Both the position numbers and the translations under genes were made by a program. A stretch of 64,000 bases of DNA from Henricia sp. BOLD:AAB3569. Its lineage: Eukaryota > Echinodermata > Asteroidea > Spinulosida > Echinasteridae. Of the stretch, positions 18,101-30,002 are shown piece by piece; position 1 is the first letter of the stretch, and each line of letters starts with the position of its first letter. The stretch lies in NCBI GenBank assembly GCA_037783545.1, contig JBBELK010000306.1, positions 310,001-374,000 on the forward strand, in the 5' to 3' direction. The notes under the pieces were generated by a model. The model was not told the origin of the DNA and did not search any database. It was given only the letters and a program-made list of their open reading frames with translations.

Positions 18101-21100
18101 TCCGCTGCGCCACTCTGCTTCCGTACTGTAAGATTTTTCGTGCTCTCACGTTTAAAGTCCTAAACGTGTGCAATAACTTTAATACGGTGAGTCAAAATGG
18201 CCCTCCTAAAAACAACCAGACACTTGTAGCAGAGCGAGGTTTCGATCCTCGGACCTCTAGGTTATGGGCCCAGCACGCTTCCGCTGCGCCACTCTGCTTC
18301 CGTACTGTAAGATTTTTCGTGCTCTCACGTTGAAAGTCCTAAACGTGTGCAATAACTTTAATACGGTGAGTCAAAATGGCCCTCCTAAAAACAACCAGAC
18401 ACTTGTAGCAGAGCGAGGTTTCGATCCTCGGACCTCTGGGTTATGGGCCCAGAACGCTTCCGCTGCGCCACTCTGCTTCCGTACTGTAAGATTTGTCGTG
18501 CTCTCACGTTGAAAGTCCTAAACGTGTGCAATAACTTTAATACGGTGAGTCAAAATGGCCCTCCTAAAAACAACCAGACACTTGTAGCAGAGCGAGGTTT
18601 CGATTCTTCGGACCTCTGGGCCCAGCACGCTTCCGCTGCGCCACTATGCTTCCGTACTGTAAGATTTTTCGTGCTCTCACGTTGAAAGTCCTAAACGTGT
18701 GCAATAACTTTAATACGGTGGGTCAAAATGGCCCTCCTAAAAACAACCAGACACTTGTAGCAGAGCGAGGTTTCGATCCTCGGACCTCTGGGTTATGGGC
18801 CCAGCACGCTTCCGCTGCGCCACTCTGCTTCCGTACTGTAAGATTTTTCGGGCTCTCACGTTGAAAGTCCTAAACGTGTGCAATAACTTTAATACGGTGA
18901 GTCAAAATGGCCCTCCTAAAAACAACCAGACACTTGTAGCAGAGCGAGGTTTCGATCCTCGGACCTCTGGGTTATGGGCCCAGCACGCTTCCGCTGCGCC
19001 ACTCTGCTTCCGTACTGTAAGATTTTTCGTGCTCTCACGTTGAAAGTCCTAAACGTGTGCAATAACTTTAATACGGTGAGTCAAAATGGCCCTCCTAAAA
19101 ACAACCAGACACTTGTAGCAGAGCGAGGTTTCGATCCTCGGACCTCTGGGTTATGGGCCCAGCACGCTTCCGCTGCGCCACTCTGCTTCCGTACTGTAAG
19201 ATTTTTCGTGCTCTCACGTTGAAAGTCCTAAACGTGTGCAATAACTTTAATACGGTGAGTCAAAATGGCCCTCCTAAAAACAACCAGACACTTGTAGCAG
19301 AGCGAGGTTTCGATCCTCGGACCTCTGGGTTATGGGCCCAGCACGCGTCCGCTGCGCCACTCTGCTTCCGTACTGTAAGATTTTTCGTGCTCTCACGTTT
19401 AAAGTCCTAAACGTGTGCAAAAACTTTAATACGGTGAGTCAAAATGGCCCTCCTAAAAACAACCAGACACTTGTAGCAGAGCGAGGTTTCGATCCTCGGA
19501 CCTCTAGGTTATGGGCCCAGCACGCTTCCGCTGCGCCACTCTGCTTCCGTACTGTAAGATTTTTCGTGCTCTCACGTTGAAAGTCCTAAACGTGTGCAAT
19601 AACTTTAATACGGTGAGTCAAAATGGCCCTCCTAAAAACAACCAGACACTTGTAGCAGAGCGAGGTTTCGATCCTCGGACCTCTGGGTTATGGGCCCAGA
19701 ACGCTTCCGCTGCGCCACTCTGCTTCCGTACTGTAAGATTTGTCGTGCTCTCACGTTGAAAGTCCTAAACGTGTGCAATAACTTTAATACGGTGAGTCAA
19801 AATGGCCCTCCTAAAAACAACCAGACACTTGTAGCAGAGCGAGGTTTCGATTCTTCGGACCTCTGGGCCCAGCACGCTTCCGCTGCGCCACTATGCTTCC
19901 GTACTGTAAGATTTTTCGTGCTCTCACGTTGAAAGTCCTAAACGTGTGCAATAACTTTAATACGGTGGGTCAAAATGGCCCTCCTAAAAACAACCAGACA
20001 CTTGTAGCAGAGCGAGGTTTCGATCCTCGGACCTCTGGGTTATGGGCCCAGCACGCTTCCGCTGCGCCACTCTGCTTCCGTACTGTAAGATTTTTCGGGC
20101 TCTCACGTTGAAAGTCCTAAACGTGTGCAATAACTTTAATACGGTGAGTCAAAATGGCCCTCCTAAAAACAACCAGACACTTGTAGCAGAGCGAGGTTTC
20201 GATCCTCGGACCTCTGGGTTATGGGCCCAGCACGCTTCCGCTGCGCCACTCTGCTTCCGTACTGTAAGATTTTTCGTGCTCTCACGTTGAAAGTCCTAAA
20301 CGTGTGCAATAACTTTAATACGGTGAGTCAAAATGGCCCTCCTAAAAACAACCAGACACTTGTAGCAGAGCGAGGTTTCGATCCTCGGACCTCTGGGCCC
20401 AGCACGCTTCCGCTGCGCCACTCTGCTTCCGTACTGTAAGATTTTTCGTGCTCTCACGTTGAAAGTCCTAAACGTGTGCAATAACTTTAATACGGTGAGT
20501 CAAAATGGCCCTCCTAAAAACAACCAGACACTTGTAGCAGAGCGAGGTTTCGATTCTCGGACCTCTGGGTTATGGGCCCAGCACGCTTCCGCTGCGCCAC
20601 TCTGCTTCCGTACTGTAAGATTTTTCGTGCTCTCACGTTAAAAGTCCTAAACGTGTGCAATAACTTTAATACGGTGGGTCAAAATGGACCTCCTAAAAAT
20701 AACCAGACACTTGTAGCAGAGCGAGGTTTCGATCCTCGGACCTCTGGGTTATGGGCCCAGCACGCTTCCGCTGCGCAACTCTGCTTCCGTACTGTAAGAT
20801 TTTTCGTGCTCTCACGTTGAAAGTCCTAAACGTGTGCAATAACTTTAATACGGTGAGTCAAAATGGCCCTCCTAAAAACAACCAGACACTTGTAGCAGAG
20901 CGAGGTTTCGATCCTCGGACCTCTGGGTTATGGGCCCAGCACGCTTCCGCTGCGCCACTCTGCTTCCGTACTGTAAGATTTTTCGTGCTCTCACGTTGAA
21001 AGTCCAAAACGTGTGCAATAACTTTAATACGGTGAGTCAAAATGGCCCTCCTAAAAACAACCAGACACTTGTAGCAGAGCGAGGTTTCGATCCTCGGACC

Positions 21101-24100
21101 TCTGGGTTATGGGCCCAGCACGCTTCCGCTGCGCCACTCTGCTTCCGTACTGTAAGATTTTTCGTGCTCTCACGTTGAAAGTCCTAAACGTGTGCAATAA
21201 CTTTAATACGGTGAGTCAAAATGGCCCTCCTAAAAACAACCAGACACTTGTAGCAGAGCGAGGTTTCGATCCTCGGACCTCTGGGTTATGGGCCCAGCAC
21301 GCTTCCGCTGCGCCCTCTGCTTCCGTACTGTAAGATTTTTCGTGCTCTCACGTTTAAAGTCCTAAACGTGTGCAATAACTTTAATACGGTGAGTCAAAAT
21401 GGCCCTCCTAAAAACAACCAGACACTTGTAGCAGAGCGAGGTTTCGATCCTCGGACCTCTAGGTTATGGGCCCAGCACGCTTCCGCTGCGCCACTCTGCT
21501 TCCGTACTGTAAGATTTTTCGTGCTCTCACGTTGAAAGTCCTAAACGTGTGCAATAACTTTAATACGGTGAGTCAAAATGGCCCTCCTAAAAACAACCAG
21601 ACACTTGTAGCAGAGCGAGGTTTCGATCCTCGGACCTCTGGGTTATGGGCCCAGAACGCTTCCGCTGCGCCACTCTGCTTCCGTACTGTAAGATTTGTCG
21701 TGCTCTCACGTTGAAAGTCCTAAACGTGTGCAATAACTTTAATACGGTGAGTCAAAATGGCCCTCCTAAAAACAACCAGACACTTGTAGCAGAGCGAGGT
21801 TTCGATTCTTCGGACCTCTGGGCCCAGCACGCTTCCGCTGCGCCACTATGCTTCCGTACTGTAAGATTTTTCGTGCTCTCACGTTGAAAGTCCTAAACGT
21901 GTGCAATAACTTTAATACGGTGGGTCAAAATGGCCCTCCTAAAAACAACCAGACACTTGTAGCAGAGCGAGGTTTCGATCCTCGGACCTCTGGGTTATGG
22001 GCCCAGCACGCTTCCGCTGCGCCACTCTGCTTCGGTACTGTAAGATTTTTCGGGCTCTCACGTTGAAAGTCCTAAACGTGTGCAATAACTTTAATACGGT
22101 GAGTCAAAATGGCCCTCCTAAAAACAACCAGACACTTGTAGCAGAGCGAGGTTTCGATCCTCGGACCTCTGGGTTATGGGCCCAGCACGCTTCCGCTGCG
22201 CCACTCTGCTTCCGTACTGTAAGATTTTTCGTGCTCTCACGTTGAAAGTCCTAAACGTGTGCAATAACTTTAATACGGTGAGTCAAAATGGCCCTCCTAA
22301 AAACAACCAGACACTTGTAGCAGAGCGAGGTTTCGATCCTCGGACCTCTGGGCCCAGCACGCTTCCGCTGCGCCACTCTGCTTCCGTACTGTAAGATTTT
22401 TCGTGCTCTCACGTTGAAAGTCCTAAACGTGTGCAATAACTTTAATACGGTGAGTCAAAATGGCCCTCCTAAAAACAACCAGACACTTGTAGCAGAGCGA
22501 GGATTCGATCATCGGACCTCTGGGTTATGGGCCCAGCACGCTTCCGCTGCGCCACTCTGCTTCCGTACTGTAAGATTTTTCGTGCTCTCACGTTGAAAGT
22601 CCTAAACGTGTGCAATAACTTTAATACGGTGAGTCAAAATGGCCCTCCTAAAAACAACTAGACACTTGTAGCAGAGCGAGGTTTTGATTCTCGGACCTCT
22701 GGGTTATGGGCCCAGCACGCTTCCGCTGCGCCACTCTGCTTCCGTACTGTAAGATTTTTCGTGCTCTCACGTTAAAAGTCCTAAACGTGTGCAATAACTT
22801 TAATACGGTGGGTCAAAATGGACCTCCTAAAAACAACCAGACACTTGTAGCAGAGCGAGGTTTCGATCCTCGGACCTCTGGGTTATGGGCCCAGCACGCT
22901 TCCGCTGCGCAACTCTGCTTCCGTACTGTAAGATTTTTCGTGCTCTCACGTTGAAAGTCCTAAACGTGTGCAATAACTTTAATACGGTGAGTCAAAATGG
23001 CCCTCCTAAAAACAACCAGACACTTGTAGCAGAGCGAGGTTTCGATCCTCGGACCTCTGGGTTATGGGCCCAGCACGCTTCCGCTGCGCCACTCTGCTTC
23101 CGTACTGTAAGATTTTTCGTGCTCTCACGTTGAAAGTCCAAAACGTGTGCAATAACTTTAATACGGTGAGTCAAAATGGCCCTCCTAAAAACAACCAGAC
23201 ACTTGTAGCAGAGCGAGGTTTCGATCCTCGGACCTCTGGGTTATGGGCCCAGCACGCTTCCGCTGCGCCACTCTGCTTCCGTACTGTAAGATTTTTCGTG
23301 CTCTCACGTTGAAAGTCCTAAACGTGTGCAATAACTTTAATACGGTGAGTCAAAATGGCCCTCCTAAAAACAACCAGACACTTGTAGCAGAGCGAGGTTT
23401 CGATCCTCGGACCTCTGGGTTATGGGCCCAGCACGCTTCCGCTGCGCCACTCTGCTTCCGTACTGTAAGATTTTTCGTGCTCTCACGTTGAAAGTCCTAA
23501 ACGTGTGCAATAACTTTAATACGGTGAGTCAAAATGGCCCTCCTAAAAACAACCAGACACTTGTAGCAGAGCAAGGTTTCGATCCTCGGACCTCTGGGTT
23601 ATGGGCCCAGCACGCTTCCGCTGCGCCACTCTGCTTCCGTACTGTAAGATTTTTCGTGCTCTCACGTTAAAGTCCTAAACGTGTGCAATAACTTTAATAC
23701 GGTGGGTCAAAATGGCCCTCCTAAAAACAACCAGACACTTGTAGCAGAGCGAGGTTTCGATCCTCGGACCTCTGGGTTATGGGCCCAGCACGCTTCCGCT
23801 GCGCCACTCTGCTTCCGTACTGTAAGATTTTTCGTGCTCTCACGTTGAAAGTCCTAAACGTGTGCAATAACTTTAATACGGTGAGTCAAAATGGCCCTCC
23901 TAAAAACAACCAGACACTTGTAGCAGAGCGAGGTTTCGATCCTCGGACCTCTGGGTTATGGGCCCAGCACGCTTCCGCTGCGCCACTCTGCTTCCGTACT
24001 GTAAGATTTTTCGTGCTCTCACGTTGAAAGTCCTAAACGTGTGCAATAACTTTAATACGGTGAGTCAAAATGGCCCTCCTAAAAACAACCAGACACTTGT

Positions 24101-26495
24101 AGCAGAGCGAGGTTTCGATCCTCGGACCTCTGGGTTATGGGCCCAGCACGCTTCCGCTGCGCCACTCTGCTTCCGTACTGTAAGATTTTTCGTGCTCTCA
24201 CGTTGAAAGTCCTAAACGTGTGCAATAACTTTAATACGGTGAGTCAAAATGGCCCTCCTAAAAACAACCAGACACTTGTAGCAGAGCGAGGTTTCGATCC
24301 TCGGACCTCTGGGTTATGGGCCCAGCACGCTTCCGCTGCGCCACTCTGCTTCCGTACTGTAAGATTTTTCGTGCTCTCACGTTTAAAGTCCTAAACGTGT
24401 GCAATAACTTTAATACGGTGAGTCAAAATGGCCCTCCTAAAAACAACCAGACACTTGTAGCAGAGCGAGGTTTCGATCCTCGGACCTCTAGGTTATGGGC
24501 CCAGCACGCTTCCGCTGCGCCACTCTGCTTCCGTACTGTAAGATTTTTCGTGCTCTCACGTTGAAAGTCCTAAACGTGTGCAATAACTTTAATACGGTGA
24601 GTCAAAATGGCCCTCCTAAAAACAACCAGACACTTGTAGCAGAGCGAGGTTTCGATCCTCGGACCTCTGGGTTATGGGCCCAGAACGCTTCCGCTGCGCC
24701 ACTCTGCTTCCGTACTGTAAGATTTGTCGTGCTCTCACGTTGAAAGTCCTAAACGTGTGCAATAACTTTAATACGGTGATTCAAAATGGCCCTCCTAAAA
24801 ACAACCAGACACTTGTAGCAGAGCGAGGTTTCGATTCTTCGGACCTCTGGGCCCAGCACGCTTCCGCTGCGCCACTATGCTTCCGTACTGTAAGATTTTT
24901 CGTGCTCTCACGTTGAAAGTCCTAAACGTGTGCAATAACTTTAATACGGTGGGTCAAAATGGCCCTCCTAAAAACAACCAGACACTTGTAGCAGAGCGAG
25001 GTTTCGATCCTCGGACCTCTGGGTTATGGGCCCAGCACGCTTCCGCTGCGCCACTCTGCTTCCGTACTGTAAGATTTTTCGGGCTCTCACGTTGAAAGTC
25101 CTAAACGTGTGCAATAACTTTAATACGGTGAGTCAAAATGGCCCTCCTAAAAACAACCAGACACTTGTAGCAGAGCGAGGTTTCGATCCTCGGACCTCTG
25201 GGTTATGGGCCCAGCACGCTTCCGCTGCGCCACTCTGCTTCCGTACTGTAAGATTTTTCGTGCTCTCACGTTGAAAGTCCTAAACGTGTGCAATAACTTT
25301 AATACGGTGAGTCAAAATGGCCCTCCTAAAAACAACCAGACACTTGTAGCAGAGCGAGGTTTCGATCCTCGGACCTCTGGGCCCAGCACGCTTCCGCTGC
25401 GCCACTCTGCTTCCGTACTGTAAGATTTTTCGTGCTCTCACGTTGAAAGTCCTAAACGTGTGCAATAACTTTAATACGGTGAGTCAAAATGGCCCTCCTA
25501 AAAACAACCAGACACTTGTAGCAGAGCGAGGATTCGATCATCGGACCTCTGGGTTATGGGCCCAGCACGCTTCCGCTGCGCCACTCTGCTTCCGTACTGT
25601 AAGATTTTTCGTGCTCTCACGTTGAAAGTCCTAAACGTGTGCAATAACTTTAATACGGTGAGTCAAAATGGCCCTCCTAAAAACAACCAGACACTTGTAG
25701 CAGAGCGAGGTTTCGATTCTCGGACCTCTGGGTTATGGGCCCAGCACGCTTCCGCTGCGCCACTCTGCTTCCGTACTGTAAGATTTTTCGTGCTCTCACG
25801 TTAAAAGTCCTAAACGTGTGCAATAACTTTAATACGGTGGGTCAAAATGGACCTCCTAAAAACAACCAGACACTTGTAGCAGAGCGAGGTTTCGATCCTC
25901 GGACCTCTGGGTTATGGGCCCAGCACGCTTCCGCTGCGCAACTCTGCTTCCGTACTGTAAGATTTTTCGTGCTCTCACGTTGAAAGTCCTAAACGTGTGC
26001 AATAACTTTAATACGGTGAGTCAAAATGGCCCTCCTAAAAACAACCAGACACTTGTAGCAGAGCGAGGTTTCGATCCTCGGACCTCTGGGTTATGGGCCC
26101 AGCACGCTTCCGCTGCGCCACTCTGCTTCCGTACTGTAAGATTTTTCGTGCTCTCACGTTGAAAGTCCAAAACGTGTGCAATAACTTTAATACGGTGAGT
26201 CAAAATGGCCCTCCTAAAAACAACCAGACACTTGTAGCAGAGCGAGGTTTCGATCCTCGGACCTCTGGGTTATGGGCCCAGCACGCTTCCGCTGCGCCAC
26301 TCTGCGCCACTCTGCTTCCGTACTGTAAGATTTTTCGTGCTCTCACGTTGAAAGTCCTAAACGTGTGCAATAACTTTAATACGGTGAGTCAAAATGGCCC
26401 TCCTAAAAACAACCAGACACTTGTAGCAGAGCGAGGTTTCGATCCTCGGACCTCTGGGTTATGGGCCCAGCACGCTTCCGCTGCGCCACTCTGCT
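15198..26495 (-). tRNA. 64 tRNA-iMet copies, higher-order repeat family A
   Basis: Copies 32-95. Five copies have an extra base in the T arm (ATTCTTCGG on the plus strand) together with a lost anticodon loop (near 15587, 18616, 19863, 21818, 24847). Four more have only the 7-bp loss (near 16117, 20393, 22348, 25379). These nine are pseudogenes. Other shared markers are CCAGAACGC with GATTTGTCG, TTTTTCGGGC, TGCGCAACTC (acceptor/A-box change), AGTCCAAAACG and ACGTTAAAGTCC. The copy starting at 26235 carries a 10-bp duplication (CGCCACTCTG twice) at its 5' end. The remaining copies are canonical or near-canonical. Confidence 0.92.
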
Positions 26496-27700
26496 TCCGT
26501 ACTGTAAGATTTTTCGTGCTCTCACGTTGAAAGTCCTAAACGTGTGCAATAACTTTAATACGGTGAGTCAAAATGGCCCTCCTAAAAACAACCAGACACT
26601 TGTAGCAGAGCAAGGTTTCGATCCTCGGACCTCTGGGTTATGGGCCCAGCACGCTTCCGCTGCGCCACTCTGCTTCCGTACTGTAAGATTTTTCGTGCTC
26701 TCACGTTAAAGTCCTAAACGTGTGCAATAACTTTAATACGGTGGGTCAAAATGGCCCTCCTAAAAACAACCAGACACTTGTAGCAGAGCGAGGTTTCGAT
26801 CCTCGGACCTCTGGGTTATGGGCCCAGCACGCTTCCGCTGCGCCACTCTGCTTCCGTACTGTAAGATTTTTCGTGCTCTCACGTTGAAAGTCCTAAACGT
26901 GTGCAATAACTTTAATACGGTGAGTCAAAATGGCCCTCCTAAAAACAACCAGACACTTGTAGCAGAGCGAGGTTTCGATCCTCGGACCTCTGGGTTATGG
27001 GCCCAGCACGCTTCCGCTGCGCCACTCTGCTTCCGTACTGTAAGATTTTTCGTGCTCTCACGTTGAAAGTCCTAAACGTGTGCAATAACTTTAATACGGT
27101 GAGTCAAAATGGCCCTCCTAAAAACAACCAGACACTTGTAGCATAGCGAGGTTTCGATCCTCGGACCTCTGGGTTATGGGCCCAGCACGCTTCCGCTGCG
27201 CCACTCTGCTTCCGTACTGTAAGATTTTTCGTGCTCTCACGTTGAAAGTCCTAAACGTATGCAATAACTTTAATACGGTGAGTCAAAATGGCCCTCCTAA
27301 AAACAACCAGACACTTGTAGCAGAGCGAGGTTTCGATCCTCGGACCTCTGGGTTATGGGCCCAGCACGCTTCCGCTGCGCCACTCTGCTTCCGTACTGTA
27401 AGATTTTTCGTGCTCTCACGTTGAAAGTCCTAAACGTGTGCAATAACTTTAATACGGTGAGTCAAAATGGCCCTCCTAAAAACAACCAGACACTTGTAGC
27501 AGAGCGAGGTTTCGATCCTCGGACCTCTGGGTTATGGGCCCAGAACGCTTCCGCTGCGCCACTCTGCTTCCGTACTGTAAGATTTTTCGTGCTCTCACGT
27601 TGAAAGTCCTAAACGTGTGCAATAACTTTAATACAGTGAGTCAAAATGGCCCTCCTAAAAACAACCAGACACTTGTAGCAGAGCGAGGTTTCGATCCTCG
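15414..27700. repeat. Higher-order repeat family A (17-, 7-, 11- and 35-monomer duplications)
   Basis: The marker unit CCAGAACGC/GATTTGTCG occurs with its anticodon triplet at 15414, 18443, 19690, 21645 and 24674. The distances are 3029 (17 monomers), 1247 (7), 1955 (11) and 3029 bp. Independent markers agree. The CGCCCTCTG unit occurs at 15057 and 21288, and the ACGTTAAAGTCC unit at about 17434 and 23665: 6231 bp (35 monomers) in both cases. The AGTCCAAAACG unit recurs near 16908, 21005, 23139 and 26168. Several rounds of block duplication are therefore superimposed. Confidence 0.9.
16087..16151 (-). pseudogene. tRNA-iMet pseudogene lacking the anticodon loop
   Basis: Representative of nine copies. 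The plus strand reads CTCTGGGCCCAGC, so seven bases (TTATGGG or equivalent) are gone and the whole anticodon loop is lost. The stem arms now abut as a GC palindrome (TGGGCCCA), which suggests deletion by slippage between the two GGG runs. The A box, B box and terminator remain, so it could still recruit pol III factors without giving a usable tRNA. Confidence 0.9.
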
Positions 27701-29895
27701 GACATCTGGGTTATGGGCCCAGCACGCTTCCGCTGCGCCACTCTGCTTCCGTACTGTAAGATTTTTCGTGCTCTCACGTTGAAAGTCCTAAACGTGTGCA
27801 ATAACTTTAATACGGTGAGTCAAAATGGCCCTCCTAAAAACAACCAGACACTTGTAGCAGAGCGAGGTTTCGATCCTCGGACCTCTGGGTTATGGGCCTA
27901 GCACGCTTCCGCTGCGCCACTCTGCTTCCGTACTGTAAGATTTTTCGTGCTCTCACGTTGAAAGTCCTAAACGTGTGCAATAACTTTAATACGGTGAGTC
28001 AAAATGGCCCTCCTAAAAACAACCAGACACTTGTAGCATAGCGAGGTTTCGATCCTCGGACCTCTGGGTTATGGGCCCAGCACGCTTCCGCTGCGCCACT
28101 CTGCTTCCGTACTGTAAGATTTTTCGTGCTCTCACGTTGAAAGTCCTAAACGTATGCAATAACTTTAATACGGTGAGTCAAAATGGCCCTCCTAAAAACA
28201 ACCAGACACTTGTAGCAGAGCGAGGTTTCGATCCTCGGACCTCTGGGTTATGGGCCCAGCACGCTTCCGCTGCGCCACTCTGCTTCCGTACTGTAAGATT
28301 TTTCGTGCTCTCACGTTGAAAGTCGTAAACGTGTGCAATAACTTTAATACGGTGAGTCAAAATGGCCCTCCTAAAAACAACCAGACACTTGTAGCAGAGC
28401 GAGGTTTCGATCCTCGGACCTCTGGGTTATGGGCCCAGAACGCTTCCGCTGCGCCACTCTGCTTCCGTACTGTAAGATTTTTCGTGCTCTCACGTTGAAA
28501 GTCCTAAACGTGTGCAATAACTTTAATACGGTGAGTCAAAATGGCCCTCCTAAAAACAACCAGACACTTGTAGCAGAGCGAGGTTTCGATCCTCGGACCT
28601 CTGGGTTATGGGCCCAGCACGCTTCCGCTGCGCCACTCTGCTTCCGTACTGTAAGATTTTTCGTGCTCTCACGTTGAAAGTCCTAAACGTGTGCAATAAC
28701 TTTAATACGGTGAGTCAAAATGGCCCTCCTAAAAACAACCAGACACTTGTAGCATAGCGAGGTTTCGATCCTCGGACCTCTGGGTTATGGGCCCAGCACG
28801 CTTCCGCTGCGCCACTCTGCTTCCGTACTGTAAGATTTTTCGTGCTCTCACGTTGAAAGTCCTAAACGTATGCAATAACTTTAATACGGTGAGTCAAAAT
28901 GGCCCTCCTAAAAACAACCAGACACTTGTAGCAGAGCGAGGTTTCGATCCTCGGACCTCTGGGTTATGGGCCCAGCACGCTTCCGCTGCGCCACTCTGCT
29001 TCCGTACTGTAAGATTTTTCGTGCTCTCACGTTGAAAGTCCTAAACGTGTGCAATAACTTTAATACGGTGAGTCAAAATGGCCCTCCTAAAAACAACCAG
29101 ACACTTGTAGCAGAGCGAGGTTTCGATCCTCGGACCTCTGGGTTATGGGCCCAGAACGCTTCCGCTGCGCCACTCTGCTTCCGTACTGTAAGATTTTTCG
29201 TGCTCTCACGTTGAAAGTCCTAAACGTGTGCAATAACTTTAATACAGTGAGTCAAAATGGCCCTCCTAAAAACAACCAGACACTTGTAGCAGAGCGAGGT
29301 TTCGATCCTCGGACATCTGGGTTATGGGCCCAGCACGCTTCCGCTGCGCCACTCTGCTTCCGTACTGTAAGATTTTTCGTGCTCTCACGTTGAAAGTCCT
29401 AAACGTGTGCAATAACTTTAATACGGTGAGTCAAAATGGCCCTCCTAAAAACAACCAGACACTTGTAGTAGAGCGAGGTTTCGATCCTCGGACCTCTGGG
29501 TTATGGGCCCAGCACGCTTCCGCTGCGCCACTCTGCTTCCGTACTGTAAGATTTTTCGTGCTCTCACGTTGAAAGTCCTAAACGTGTGCAATAACTTTAA
29601 TACGGTGAGTCAAAATGGCCCTCCTAAAAACAACCAGACACTTGTAGTAGAGCGAGGTTTCGATCCTCGGACCTCTGGGTTATGGGCCCAGCACGCTTCC
29701 GCTGCGCCACTCTGCTTCCGTACTGTAAGATTTTTCGTGCTCTCACGTTGAAAGTCCTAAACGTGTGCAATAACTTTAATACGGTGAGTCAAAATGGCCC
29801 TCCTAAAAACAACCAGACACTTGTAGCAGAGCGAGGTTTCGATCCTCGGACCTCTGGGTTATGGGCCCAGCACGCTTCCGCTGCGCCACTCTGCT
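26603..29895 (-). tRNA. 19 tRNA-iMet(CAU) copies with a small 5/4-monomer repeat
   Basis: Copies 96-114, all on a 179-bp step except one -1 step. A marker unit with GTAGCATAGCG (acceptor-stem mismatch) followed by ACGTATGC occurs with its anticodon at 27176, 28071 and 28787, distances of 895 (5 monomers) and 716 bp (4 monomers). Other copies are close to canonical. Confidence 0.9.
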
Positions 29896-30002
29896 TCCGT
29901 ACTGTAAGATTTTTCGTGCTCTCACGTTGAAAGTCCTAAACGTGTGCAATAACTTTAATCCGGTGAGTCAAAATGGCCCTCCTAAAAACAACCAGACACT
30001 TG

